Positions 53,974-62,048 of a stretch of 64,000 nt of DNA are shown one piece after another. The first letter of the stretch is position 1. Each line of letters starts with the position of its first letter. The notes beneath the pieces were generated by a model. It worked only from the letters and a program-made list of their open reading frames with translations, had not been told where the DNA came from and ran no database searches. The stretch covers positions 124,001-188,000 of the forward strand of contig JAGOPK010000008.1 of the NCBI GenBank assembly GCA_017992055.1, in the 5' to 3' direction. Made by a program: the position numbers and the translations under genes. The stretch is from Burkholderiaceae bacterium (GTDB lineage Bacteria; Pseudomonadota; Gammaproteobacteria; Burkholderiales; Burkholderiaceae_C).

Positions 53974-54900
53974 ATGACGATGACCTCCGCCTCCACCGCA
54001 CTGCAGCTGCGCGACCCCTGGGCCCTGGTGCCCTCGCTGGGGAACCTGGACGCCTACATCACCGCCGTGAACCAGCTGCCGCTGCTGACCCAGGAAGAAG
54101 AAACCCGCTATGCGCGCCGCCTGCGCGAGCAGGGCGATCTGGACGCCGCCGGCCGCCTGGTGCTGAGCCACCTGCGCCTGGTGGTGTCGGTGTCGCGCCA
54201 GTACCTGGGCTACGGCCTGCCCCAGGGCGACCTGATCCAGGAAGGCAATGTGGGCCTGATGAAGGCCGTCAAGCGCTTCGACCCCGAGCAGGGCGTGCGC
54301 CTGGTCAGCTATGCGCTGCACTGGATCAAGGCCGAGATCCACGAGTACATCCTGAAGAACTGGCGCATGGTCAAGCTGGCCACCACCAAGGCCCAGCGCA
54401 AGCTGTTCTTCAACCTGCGCTCGATGAAGCAGAGCCTGAAGGGCGAGGCCAGCGACGAGCAGGTGCACCGCGGCTCGCTGTCGGCGGCCGAGATCGACCA
54501 GGTGGCGCGCACGCTGAACGTCAAGCCGGCCGAGGTCATCGAGATGGAAACCCGCATGGCCGGCGGCGATGTGGCGCTGGAGCCGCAGACCGACGACGGC
54601 GACGAGGGCAGCTATGCGCCCATCGCCTACCTGGCCGACGAAAGCTCGGAGCCGACGCGGGTGCTGGAAGCGCGCCGCCGCGATGCGCTGTCGGGCGACG
54701 GCCTGATCCAGGCGCTGGACGTGCTGGACGCACGCAGCCGCCGCATCGTCGAGGAGCGCTGGCTCAAGGTCAACGACGACAGCTCGGGCGGCATGACGCT
54801 GCACGAGCTGGCGGCCGAATACGGCGTCAGCGCCGAGCGCATCCGCCAGATCGAGGTGGCGGCGATGAAGAAGCTGCGCAAGGCGCTGGAAGCCGCCTGA
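53974..54900 (+). CDS. rpoH: RNA polymerase sigma-32 (heat-shock) factor RpoH
   Basis: 308 residues. Region 2 (LSHLRLVVSVSRQYLGYGL, DLIQEGNVGLMKAVKRFDP, SYALHWIKAEIHEYILKNWR), the RpoH box AQRKLFFNLRSMKQSL that distinguishes RpoH from other group 3 sigma factors, and region 4.2 (LAAEYGVSAERIRQIEVAAM). Slightly longer than E. coli RpoH (284). Convergent with the PEP-CTERM gene, with four bases between stops. Confidence 0.97.
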   Translation: MTMTSASTALQLRDPWALVPSLGNLDAYITAVNQLPLLTQEEETRYARRLREQGDLDAAGRLVLSHLRLVVSVSRQYLGYGLPQGDLIQEGNVGLMKAVKRFDPEQGVRLVSYALHWIKAEIHEYILKNWRMVKLATTKAQRKLFFNLRSMKQSLKGEASDEQVHRGSLSAAEIDQVARTLNVKPAEVIEMETRMAGGDVALEPQTDDGDEGSYAPIAYLADESSEPTRVLEARRRDALSGDGLIQALDVLDARSRRIVEERWLKVNDDSSGGMTLHELAAEYGVSAERIRQIEVAAMKKLRKALEAA

Positions 54901-54904
54901 GGCT

Positions 54905-55510
54905 TCAGCGCCGCCGGCGCAGCGCCGGCAGCAGCAGGCCGCCGCCCAGCAGCAGGGCCCAGGCGGCCGGCTCGGGCACGGCGCTGACGGCCAGGTTGTC
55001 GAAGGCGATGGCCTCGTAGTCATCGCCCCAGGTGGCGTGGTATTCCAGCTTCAGCGTCACCGCCGTCAGCCCGGCCAGCACCTGCGGCAGCTGGGCACCG
55101 AACACGGCCGTGCTCAGCGCGATTTCGTAGTGGTGCCACTGGCCATCGGCCGGTGGCTGGTTGGGCGCCAGGCTGTCGATCGGGCCCAGCGTGGTGCCGC
55201 CGGCCACCAGGGTCAGCTGGCCGAACTCGGGCCAGTCCGGCGCCATGCCGCTGAGGTTGCGCGCATCGAAGGACAGCGTGCCACCCAGGTAGGCCGACCA
55301 GTCGCCCAGCTGCGGCAGCTGCAGCACCATGTCGGTGTTGCCGTCGTTGTCCAGCAGTTCCAGCCAGCCGCCGGCGTTGTGGCTGAGCACACCGCCGCTG
55401 GCGGCAAAGCCCTGCAGGCCGCTGCCGAAGTCATAGGCCAGGTTGGCCTGGGCGGGCAGGGTCAGGGCGGCGCCGGCCAGGGCGGCCAGCAGCATTCGGG
55501 ACGGGGTCAT
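54905..55510 (-). CDS. PEP-CTERM sorting-signal protein
   Basis: 201 residues: signal peptide (RMLLAALAGAALTLPAQA), an extracellular beta-rich domain resembling a carbohydrate-binding fold (FGSGLQGFAASGG, DGQWHHYEIALS, FDNLAVS), and the C-terminal VPEPAAWALLLGGGLLL helix followed by RRRR, the PEP-CTERM tripartite signal. Such proteins are processed by exosortase and linked to exopolysaccharide production; no exosortase gene is in the window. The ATG at 55510 has GGAGGAGAG upstream. Preceded by the cox assembly genes. Confidence 0.9.
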   Translation of the reverse strand: MTPSRMLLAALAGAALTLPAQANLAYDFGSGLQGFAASGGVLSHNAGGWLELLDNDGNTDMVLQLPQLGDWSAYLGGTLSFDARNLSGMAPDWPEFGQLTLVAGGTTLGPIDSLAPNQPPADGQWHHYEIALSTAVFGAQLPQVLAGLTAVTLKLEYHATWGDDYEAIAFDNLAVSAVPEPAAWALLLGGGLLLPALRRRR

Positions 55511-55580
55511 CGCTCTCCTCCGGGTCTGTGGCGCGCAAGCTAGCACGGCACGGCACCGCGGCGACAGCCCCAGGACAGGG

Positions 55581-56228
55581 TCAGGATGTTTCGGCCAGCA
55601 ACAGCTTCAGGTCGTCGGCCAGGGCCTTGGCGCCGCTGCCATAGCGCGTGAACAGCCGCACCCGGCCCTGGGCGTCGAAGACGTAGGAGCCGGCCGTGTG
55701 ATCGACGGTGTAGCTGGTGTCGGTCTTGCCGGGCACCTTGTTGAAGAAGACCTTGAACTCCTTGGCCGCGGCCTGGATCTGCTCGGGCGTGCCGCGCAGG
55801 CCGACGATGTCGGGGCCGAAGTTGGCCACATAGGCCTTCAGCAGCTCGGCCGTGTCGCGCTGCGGGTCGACGGTGACGAAGATGCCCTGCACGCGCGCGC
55901 CGTCGGCGCCCAGGCCGCGCTTGACCTCGGCCAGCTCGGCCATGGTCGTCGGGCACACGTCCGGGCACTGGGTGTAGCCGAAGAACACCACCACCAGCTT
56001 GCCCTTGAACTCGGCCAGCGTGCGCGTCTTGCCGTCGGGATCGCTCAGCTCCAGCCGGCGCGCATAGTCGGCGCCGGTGATGTCCACGCCCTTGAAGGCC
56101 GGCCGGGCCGTGCCGGAGCCGCCGCCCAGGCCCAGCTTGTCGCAGCCGGCCAGGGCCAGTGTGGTGCCGGCCAGGACGGCCGCACGCAGCGCCAGACGGC
56201 GGGAAGGGAAACGGGTCAGGCGAGCCAT
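55581..56228 (-). CDS. SCO1/SenC copper chaperone
   Basis: Delivers copper to the CuA site of cytochrome oxidase. 215-residue lipoprotein ([18 protein letters not shown] lipobox LAGC), thioredoxin-like domain with [12 protein letters not shown] (CxxxC copper ligands), VTVDPQRDT and the third ligand His in [12 protein letters not shown]. Overlaps the heme O synthase gene by 13 bases. Confidence 0.95.
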   Translation of the reverse strand: MARLTRFPSRRLALRAAVLAGTTLALAGCDKLGLGGGSGTARPAFKGVDITGADYARRLELSDPDGKTRTLAEFKGKLVVVFFGYTQCPDVCPTTMAELAEVKRGLGADGARVQGIFVTVDPQRDTAELLKAYVANFGPDIVGLRGTPEQIQAAAKEFKVFFNKVPGKTDTSYTVDHTAGSYVFDAQGRVRLFTRYGSGAKALADDLKLLLAETS

Positions 56229-57145
56229 GGCATCAGGTAGTGGTCGACCAGCAGCGCGGCGAACAGCAGCGCCAGGTACAGGATGGAGAAGCGGAAGGTG
56301 CGGCGCGCCAGCGCATCGCTGTAGTCGCGCCACAGCCTGAAGCCGTAGGCGATGAACCACAGGCCCAGCACCACCGCGCAAGCCAGGTACAGCCAGCCGC
56401 TCATGCGGATGATGAAGGGCAGCAGCGTGGCCGCGAACAGCACCAGGGTGTAGAGCAGCACGTTCAGCCGGGTGAAGTCCGAGCCATGGGTCACCGGCAG
56501 CATCGGCAGGCCCGAGCGGCGGTAGTCCTCCACCCGGTACAGGGCCAGGGCCCAGAAGTGCGGCGGCGTCCACAGGAAGATGATCAGGCACATCACCAGC
56601 GCCTCGGGGCCGACGTCGCCGCGCATCGCCGCCCAGCCCAGCACCGGCGGCATGGCGCCCGAGGCGCCGCCGATGACGATGTTCTGCGGCGTCAGCGGTT
56701 TCAGCACCACGGTGTAGACGATGGCATAGCCGACGAAGGTGGCGAAGGTCAGCCACATGGTCAGCGGGTTGACCCAGAACCACAGCAGGGCGCTACCGGC
56801 CGCGCACAGCGCCGCCGAAAAGGCCAGCGACTGGCGGTTGCTCAGCTCGCCCTTGGCCGTGGGCCGCCAGGCGGTGCGCGCCATCTTGCGGTCGATGGCC
56901 TGCTCGACCAGGCAGTTGAAGGCCGCCGCCGCGCTGGCCACCAGCCAGATGCCGATGGAGGCGACGATCACCGTGCGCCAGTCGGGCCAGCCCGGCTCGG
57001 CCAGCAGCATGCCGATCAGCGCGCAAAAGACGATCAGCTGCACCACGCGTGGCTTGGTCAGGGCCAGGTACTGCCGCCAGCGCGGCGCCGCCGGCGCCGG
57101 CACCGGCGCGGATGGGGCGGGAGTGGTCGTGGACATGGTGGACAT
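56216..57145 (-). CDS. ctaB: Protoheme IX farnesyltransferase (heme O synthase)
   Basis: Integral-membrane UbiA-family prenyltransferase making heme O. 309 residues: [20 protein letters not shown], the substrate motif [16 protein letters not shown] and the second acidic site region [17 protein letters not shown] and [14 protein letters not shown]. About nine membrane helices. ATG at 57145, five bases after the ctaA stop. Confidence 0.96.
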   Translation of the reverse strand: MSTMSTTTPAPSAPVPAPAAPRWRQYLALTKPRVVQLIVFCALIGMLLAEPGWPDWRTVIVASIGIWLVASAAAAFNCLVEQAIDRKMARTAWRPTAKGELSNRQSLAFSAALCAAGSALLWFWVNPLTMWLTFATFVGYAIVYTVVLKPLTPQNIVIGGASGAMPPVLGWAAMRGDVGPEALVMCLIIFLWTPPHFWALALYRVEDYRRSGLPMLPVTHGSDFTRLNVLLYTLVLFAATLLPFIIRMSGWLYLACAVVLGLWFIAYGFRLWRDYSDALARRTFRFSILYLALLFAALLVDHYLMPWLA

Positions 57146-57150
57146 CGGCT

Positions 57151-58257
57151 TCAGGCGAAACGCGCTACGGACGGAGAGGCGGCGGGCAGGCGCGCCGCCA
57201 GATGGGCCAGCAGGCCGACCAGGGCCGCCGCACCGGCGCTGTGGCCGAGTGCGGCGACGATGGGCCAGCCCAGCACCACATTGGACAGGCCGCTGGCCAG
57301 CTGCAGCAACAGCAGGCCGGCCAGCGCCAGCGCATGGCGCCGGCCCGCCGCCTGGCCGCTGCGCCACAGCGCGGCCATCAGCAGCAGCAGCGCCAGGCAG
57401 GCCAGCAGTGCAAACAGCCGGTGCGCCATGTGGATGGCGACCAGTGCGTCAAAGGGCAGGAAGCCGCCATGGCCGGCCCGGCCCAGCTCGCGCAGCAGCG
57501 TGAAGCCATGGGCCCAGTCCATCGCCGGCCACCACTGGCCGTTGCAGGCCGGAAAGCCCTGGCAGGCCAGCACCGCGTAATTGGTGCTGACCCAGCCGCC
57601 CAGCGCCGCCTGCACCAGCACCACGGCCAGCGCAGCCCAAGCGGCGCGGCGCGGCACGCTGACGCGCAGCGGCTGGCCGCGCAGCGAGGCCAGCTGCAGC
57701 ACCAGCAGCAGCAGCAGGGCCAGCCCGCCCAGCAGGTGCAGGGTGACGATGGCCGGATACAGCTTGAGCGTGACCGTGTACTTGCCGAACAGGCCCTGCA
57801 CGATGACCCAGGCCAGCGTGGCCACGCTCCACCACGGCGAATGCGGCAGCGCGCGCCGGGCGCGCCAGCCGACCACCGCGGCCACCAGGATCAGCACGCC
57901 CACGGTCATCGCCAGGTAGCGGTGGATCATCTCGATCCAGGCCTTGGCCAGGCTCACCGGGCCACTGGGCAGGGCCGTGTGGGCAGCCTGGATGTCCTGG
58001 GCCGCGCCGATGGGGCTGGCCTCGCCATAGCAGCCCGGCCAGTCCGGGCAGCCCAGGCCCGAATCGCTGAGCCGGGTGAAGGCGCCGAAAACGATCAGGT
58101 CAAAGGTCAGGAACAGCGTCAGCGCGGTCAGCGCCGCCAGGCGGCCGCGGGTGTCGGCGCCACGTGCGCGCAGCCACCACCAGCTCAGCGGCAGCAGGGC
58201 CACCACGGCGGCCAGCAGCAGCAGGCGCAGCAGGGGGCTGAAGTCGACCAGGGGCAT
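57151..58257 (-). CDS. ctaA: Heme A synthase
   Basis: Oxidises heme O to heme A for cytochrome aa3. 368 residues, eight transmembrane helices, conserved His in [30 protein letters not shown] and ALGHSAGA, and the paired cysteines [11 protein letters not shown] and [13 protein letters not shown] found in one CtaA class. Between the SCO-like gene and ctaB. Confidence 0.95.
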   Translation of the reverse strand: MPLVDFSPLLRLLLLAAVVALLPLSWWWLRARGADTRGRLAALTALTLFLTFDLIVFGAFTRLSDSGLGCPDWPGCYGEASPIGAAQDIQAAHTALPSGPVSLAKAWIEMIHRYLAMTVGVLILVAAVVGWRARRALPHSPWWSVATLAWVIVQGLFGKYTVTLKLYPAIVTLHLLGGLALLLLLVLQLASLRGQPLRVSVPRRAAWAALAVVLVQAALGGWVSTNYAVLACQGFPACNGQWWPAMDWAHGFTLLRELGRAGHGGFLPFDALVAIHMAHRLFALLACLALLLLMAALWRSGQAAGRRHALALAGLLLLQLASGLSNVVLGWPIVAALGHSAGAAALVGLLAHLAARLPAASPSVARFA

Positions 58258-58281
58258 GGCGGATTGCGGCGTGCAGCGGCC

Positions 58282-59022
58282 TCAGGGCCGGCTGGCGGCC
58301 CCGGGCATGCCGGCGGCGGCCGGCACCGGCTCGATCAGCGCCTGGCGGCCGGGCTGGTCCCAGCCGGCCGAGGCGCGCAGCAGGCGCTCGATGTCGCGCT
58401 TGACCTTGGCCGGATCGGCATCCACCGGCTCGCGCAGCATCCACTGGCCCAGCGGGTCGACCACATACAGATGCGCGGACAGCGGCTGGCCCGGCGCCGG
58501 CTGCAGCCAGGCCTGCACCTGCTCGCGCGGCAGGCGCAGGATGTTCATGCCCGGCGTGCCCTCCAGCGCCTGGCGCAGCCTGGGCGAGACCGGCGCATCG
58601 TCCAGCACCAGCCACAGCTTGTCGACGCGCTCGCGCTCGCGGCCCAGCATCTCGCGCAGCTGGCGCTGCATGAACAGCCGCTGCTCGCAGGCCTCGCCGC
58701 AGGCGCCGTCGTCCACCAGCACCAGCAGCCACTGGCCGGCCAGGCCGCGCAGCGGCTGCGCGGCACCGTCCAGCGTGCGCGCGCTCAGCGCCGGCATGGC
58801 CACCGGCGGCGTGATCAGCGTGCCATAGGCCGTGCCCTGGCCGCCGGGCCGCACGACATAGAACATGAAGTAGCTGGCGATCACCGGCGCCGCGCACAGC
58901 AGCAGCACGGCCAGCATCTGCCAGCGGCCCCGCAGGCGCTGGCGGGTCACGGCCTGCTGCGGCGACGGCAGGGTGTGCACGACCAGGCCCAGCGGCTGGT
59001 CGGCGGAGGAGGTGTCAGCCAT
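58282..59022 (-). CDS. SCO-like thioredoxin-fold membrane protein of the cox locus
   Basis: 246 residues. A single N-terminal helix (MLAVLLLCAAPVIASYFMFYVV), a thioredoxin-like domain with VDDGACGEACEQRL (a CxxxC like SCO but without the typical CPDVC), and HLYVVDPLGQW with a possible ligand His. It always accompanies SURF1 and ctaA in Burkholderiales loci (general knowledge). Likely a second metallochaperone or thiol reductase for CuA assembly; copper binding is unproven. Overlaps SURF1 by eight bases. Confidence 0.82.
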   Translation of the reverse strand: MADTSSADQPLGLVVHTLPSPQQAVTRQRLRGRWQMLAVLLLCAAPVIASYFMFYVVRPGGQGTAYGTLITPPVAMPALSARTLDGAAQPLRGLAGQWLLVLVDDGACGEACEQRLFMQRQLREMLGRERERVDKLWLVLDDAPVSPRLRQALEGTPGMNILRLPREQVQAWLQPAPGQPLSAHLYVVDPLGQWMLREPVDADPAKVKRDIERLLRASAGWDQPGRQALIEPVPAAAGMPGAASRP

Positions 59023-59791
59023 GGGAGCTTGGGTTGGCGCCAGTGTCCGCGGCCGGGGCACGGCCGCGGCGCAGGCGCGGGCGGAGGACTTGGAACCAGA
59101 CATACAGGCCAGCGATCAGCGCACTGAGCGCAAACCACTGGAAGGCATAACCATGGTGCTTGCCCACGTCCACCGTGGGCAGCGGCCATTGCCGCCACAG
59201 GCCGTCGGGCGCCGGGGCACCGGCCGGCTCCAGCTGCTGCAGCGACAGCGGCCGCAGCCGCAGGCCGGTTTCCCGCGCATAGGCGGCCAGGTCGAGATTC
59301 TGCCGGATGGGCCCGGACTCGACGCCGTCGAACTCGAACAGCTTGGACGGCGGCGGGGCAATGCGCGCCACCAGCGGCACCGTGCCGGCCGGCAAAGCCA
59401 GCGACGGCAGCGCCTGGCGGTCGTTGAACTGCCGCGGCGCCCAGCCGCGCTGCACCAGCACCGCCGTGCCATCGTCCAGGCGCAGCGGCGTGACGGCGAT
59501 GAAGCCGGCCCGGCCCGATTGCTGGCGGTTGTCCAGGAACACCGTGTGCTGCGCCAGCCACTCGCCCTGCAGGGCCGTGCGGCGGAAATGCTGGGCCGCG
59601 GCCGCCGACGCCTCGCCGGCCAGCTCGGCCGCCGGCAGCGGCGCCAGGCGGCCGCGGCCTTCGATCTGGGCGGCCAGCTCGGTCTTCTGGCGCGCCCGGT
59701 CCAGCTGCCACAGGCCCAGCCGGGCGGTCAGGGCCGCGGCCAGCAGCGCCGCCACGGCCACCACCCAGCGCGCGCGGCTCAGGCCGGCCAT
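59015..59791 (-). CDS. SURF1 family cytochrome oxidase assembly protein
   Basis: Inner-membrane factor assisting heme a insertion. 258 residues with two transmembrane helices at the ends (WVVAVAALLAAALTARLGLWQL; WFALSALIAGLYVWFQVL) and a periplasmic domain: LDNRQQSGRAGFIAVTPL, VQRGWAPR and the C-terminal HHGYAFQWFAL. ATG at 59791. Divergent from the DUF2909 gene. Confidence 0.93.
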   Translation of the reverse strand: MAGLSRARWVVAVAALLAAALTARLGLWQLDRARQKTELAAQIEGRGRLAPLPAAELAGEASAAAAQHFRRTALQGEWLAQHTVFLDNRQQSGRAGFIAVTPLRLDDGTAVLVQRGWAPRQFNDRQALPSLALPAGTVPLVARIAPPPSKLFEFDGVESGPIRQNLDLAAYARETGLRLRPLSLQQLEPAGAPAPDGLWRQWPLPTVDVGKHHGYAFQWFALSALIAGLYVWFQVLRPRLRRGRAPAADTGANPSSHG

Positions 59792-59801
59792 GGCTGGCCT
59801 C

Positions 59802-59807
59802 GATAAT
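59802..59807 (+). promoter_or_regulatory. -10 element GATAAT just before the DUF2909 gene
   Basis: GATAAT ends only eight bases before the ATG at 59816, so a transcript from it would be leaderless or nearly so. No AG-rich ribosome binding site lies between. No clear -35. Confidence 0.35.
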
Positions 59808-59815
59808 CGGCGACC

Positions 59816-60040
59816 ATGAAAACCGTCATCGTCATCGCCCTGGTGCTGGTGCTGGCCGCCCTGGCCAGCGCCGGAATGTTCATGCTCCGGCGCGACGAGA
59901 ACCGCGACGGCCAGCGCGACAAGCGCATGGCGCGGGCGCTGGCGCTGCGCGTGGGGCTGTCGATCGCGGTGTTCCTGTTCATCCTGCTGTCGTGGTGGAT
60001 GGGCTGGGTGCAGCCGACCGGCCTGCCGGTCGGACGCTGA
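59816..60040 (+). CDS. Twin transmembrane protein (DUF2909)
   Basis: 74 residues: helix 1 VIVIALVLVLAALASAGMFML, a basic loop DENRDGQRDKRMARALALR, helix 2 VGLSIAVFLFILLSWWMGW. The family is small and typical of betaproteobacterial cytochrome oxidase loci; role unknown, probably oxidase assembly or stability. It lies between the SURF1 (divergent) and ctaE (convergent) genes. Confidence 0.88.
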   Translation: MKTVIVIALVLVLAALASAGMFMLRRDENRDGQRDKRMARALALRVGLSIAVFLFILLSWWMGWVQPTGLPVGR

Positions 60041-60063
60041 GCGGCACAGCCGATCCCGCGGCA

Positions 60064-60094
60064 CAAAAGCAAAGACGCCGCGCGAGGCGGCGTC
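60064..60094 (-). terminator. Rho-independent terminator of the ctaD-ctaE operon
   Basis: On the minus strand GACGCCGC, a five-base loop and GCGGCGTC (8-bp perfect stem) are followed by TTTGCTTTT. It sits just downstream of the ctaE stop. The DUF2909 gene converges on it, but the T-run is on the ctaE side only. Confidence 0.8.
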
Positions 60095-60115
60095 CCGGGG
60101 TTCAGCGCAGCGGGG

Positions 60116-61000
60116 TCAGAGCCAGTAGACCAGGAAGTACAGGCCCAGCCAGACCACGTCCACAAAGTGCCAGTACCAGGCCGCGCCTTCGAAGCCGAAG
60201 TGGCGCTCGGGCGTGAAATGGCCCTTCTGCAGCCGCAGCGTGATGAACAGCAGCATCAGCATGCCGACGAACACGTGGAAGCCGTGGAAGCCGGTGAGCA
60301 TGAAGAAGGTGGAGCCGAAGATGCCGGACGTGAGCTTGAGGTTCAGGTCACGGTAGGCATGCATGTACTCGTAGCCCTGGAAGCCCAGGAAGACGATGCC
60401 CAGCAGCACGGTGATCCACATCCAGGTGATGGTCTTGGCGCGGTTGCCGGCCACCAGCGCATGGTGGGCGATGGTCAGCGTCAGGCCCGAGGTCAGCAGG
60501 ATGGCGGTGTTGATGGTCGGGATCGGCCACGGACCCATGGTCGAGAACGGCTCCACCGTGCCGCCCGGCGCGGCGGTGACGCCACCGCCGGCGCTGGGCC
60601 AGATGGCCTTGAAGTCGGGCCACAGCAGCTGATGGTCCAGGTTGCCCAGCATCGGCAGCGTGTGCACGCGGGCCCAGTACAGGGCGCCGAAGAAGGCCGC
60701 GAAGAACATCACCTCCGAGAAGATGAACCAGCTCATGCTCCAGCGGAACGACACGTCGATGCGCTTGGAGTACAGGCCGGTCTCGCTTTCGTGGATGGCC
60801 TCCTTGAACCAGACGAACAGCGTGCGCAGCCAGATCACCAGGCCCAGGGCCAGCGAATACTTGCCCCAGTCGGCGCCATTGACCCATTGGCCGGCGCCCA
60901 GGATGACGAAGAACAGGCCCAGGGCCGCCATCGCCGGATGGGCCGACGGGCTGGGCACGAAGTAGTACGGGGTGGTCCCGTGGGGCGTCGCTGCGGACAT
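60116..61000 (-). CDS. ctaE: Cytochrome c oxidase subunit III
   Basis: Seven-helix subunit of the aa3 oxidase. 294 residues: WRWSMSWFIFSEVMFFAAFFGA-type core (residues FRWSMSWFIFSEVMFFAAF), HHALVAGNR, FVGYE-like GFQGYEYMHAYRDL, and C-terminal FVDVVWLGLYFLVYWL. ATG at 61000 (a TTG at 61006 is also in frame) with GGAG upstream. Followed by a terminator. Confidence 0.96.
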   Translation of the reverse strand: MSAATPHGTTPYYFVPSPSAHPAMAALGLFFVILGAGQWVNGADWGKYSLALGLVIWLRTLFVWFKEAIHESETGLYSKRIDVSFRWSMSWFIFSEVMFFAAFFGALYWARVHTLPMLGNLDHQLLWPDFKAIWPSAGGGVTAAPGGTVEPFSTMGPWPIPTINTAILLTSGLTLTIAHHALVAGNRAKTITWMWITVLLGIVFLGFQGYEYMHAYRDLNLKLTSGIFGSTFFMLTGFHGFHVFVGMLMLLFITLRLQKGHFTPERHFGFEGAAWYWHFVDVVWLGLYFLVYWL

Positions 61001-61057
61001 CGTCAATGCTCTCCTCGAATCCTCTGGAAACTCTGCAATTCTGTTGTTGCCGGCGGC

Positions 61058-61288
61058 TCAGGCGGCGACGCCGCTGCCCACCACCCATTTGACCAGCAGC
61101 ACCAGCGCCAGCACGAACAGTGCGGCACCGGCGATGCCGGCGATGATCACATGCACCGGATTGAGCTTGCTCACATCCTGCGCATAGTCGGCCGAACGCC
61201 GCACGCCGAAAAACGACCAGGCCACCGCGCGCAGGGTCTGCAGCAGCGACACCGGCCGCTGCGCGGCGCTCTTCAGGTCCTCGCTCAC
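61058..61288 (-). CDS. DUF2970 small membrane protein
   Basis: 76 residues from a GTG start (61288) overlapping the ctaG stop (GTGA). Soluble N-terminal half (LLQTLRAVAWSFFGVRRSADYAQDV) and one C-terminal helix (VIIAGIAGAALFVLALVLLV). DUF2970 genes are found between ctaG and ctaE in Burkholderiales; function unknown, probably oxidase assembly. Confidence 0.85.
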   Translation of the reverse strand: MSEDLKSAAQRPVSLLQTLRAVAWSFFGVRRSADYAQDVSKLNPVHVIIAGIAGAALFVLALVLLVKWVVGSGVAA

Positions 61289-61887
61289 GAGCCCTGCTCC
61301 CGGCCCAGCGCCGCCACCTTGCCGGCCACCTCGAAGAAGGTGTACGACAACGTGATGGTGGTCACGTCGCGCGGCAGCTTGGGATCGACGTAGAACACCA
61401 CCGGCCACTGCTTGCTCTCGCCCGGCTTCAGCGTGTACTCGTTGAAGCAGAAGCACTCCAGCTTGTTGAAGTGGCTGGCCGCCTGCATCGGCGCATAGCT
61501 GGGAATGGCCTGGGCGGCCATGGTGCGGTCCTGCTTGTTGCGGAACTCGTACATCACCGTCACCAGCTCGCCCGGATGCACCTGCATGGACCGCTGGGCC
61601 GGCTTGAAGTCCCAGGGCCCACGGGCGTTGGCATCAAACTCGACCGTGATGCTGCGGCTCTTGTCGACCTGGGTATTGGCCTTGCGCGCCGCAGCGGCGG
61701 TGAGGCCGGAGCCGGTGACGCGCTCGCTGACCGACAGCACATTGATGCCCAGCGCATCGCAAATGGTGCGGTACATCGGCACCAGGGCATAGCCGAAGCC
61801 GAACATGGCCCCGGCCACCACCACCAGCTTGCCCAGCATGCGCCGGTTGTCGCGGCGCAGGCGGCTGATCTTGTCGCGCAGGCTCAT
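61285..61887 (-). CDS. ctaG: Cytochrome c oxidase assembly protein CtaG (Cox11)
   Basis: Inserts CuB into subunit I. 200 residues: N-terminal helix (KLVVVAGAMFGFGYALVPMYRTIC), a periplasmic beta domain, and the copper-binding ECFCFNEYTLKPGES (CFCF) followed by PVVFYVDPKLP. ATG at 61887. Confidence 0.97.
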   Translation of the reverse strand: MSLRDKISRLRRDNRRMLGKLVVVAGAMFGFGYALVPMYRTICDALGINVLSVSERVTGSGLTAAAARKANTQVDKSRSITVEFDANARGPWDFKPAQRSMQVHPGELVTVMYEFRNKQDRTMAAQAIPSYAPMQAASHFNKLECFCFNEYTLKPGESKQWPVVFYVDPKLPRDVTTITLSYTFFEVAGKVAALGREQGS

Positions 61888-61912
61888 CGCTGCCGTGACC
61901 CGGGCTGCGGCC

Positions 61913-62029
61913 TCAGCGGCCGAACAGCACGAACTTGGCCACGAAGCCCAGGCCGAAGACCAGGGCCACCGAAGCCAGCACCAGGCCCAGCTTCAGGTTG
62001 GCCTTGCGCTGCTGCACCGGATCTTTCAT
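61913..62029 (-). CDS. Cytochrome oxidase small assembly protein (38 residues)
   Basis: A 39-codon open frame: MKDPVQQRKANLKLGLVL, then a single hydrophobic helix ASVALVFGLGFVAKFVLFG ending in Arg. Small proteins of this make-up are found between ctaD and ctaG in Burkholderiales. The ATG at 62029 and stop at 61913 fit the gap between ctaD and ctaG. Role in oxidase assembly is by position only. Confidence 0.8.
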   Translation of the reverse strand: MKDPVQQRKANLKLGLVLASVALVFGLGFVAKFVLFGR

Positions 62030-62048
62030 GGCTTGGACCTGCATGCCA

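Noticed and set aside
55511-55580. Possible sigma-54 promoter (TGCCGTG-n-TTGC) before the PEP-CTERM gene
   Set aside because: The -24 element lacks the required GG; too poor a match, although PEP-CTERM genes are sometimes sigma-54 controlled.
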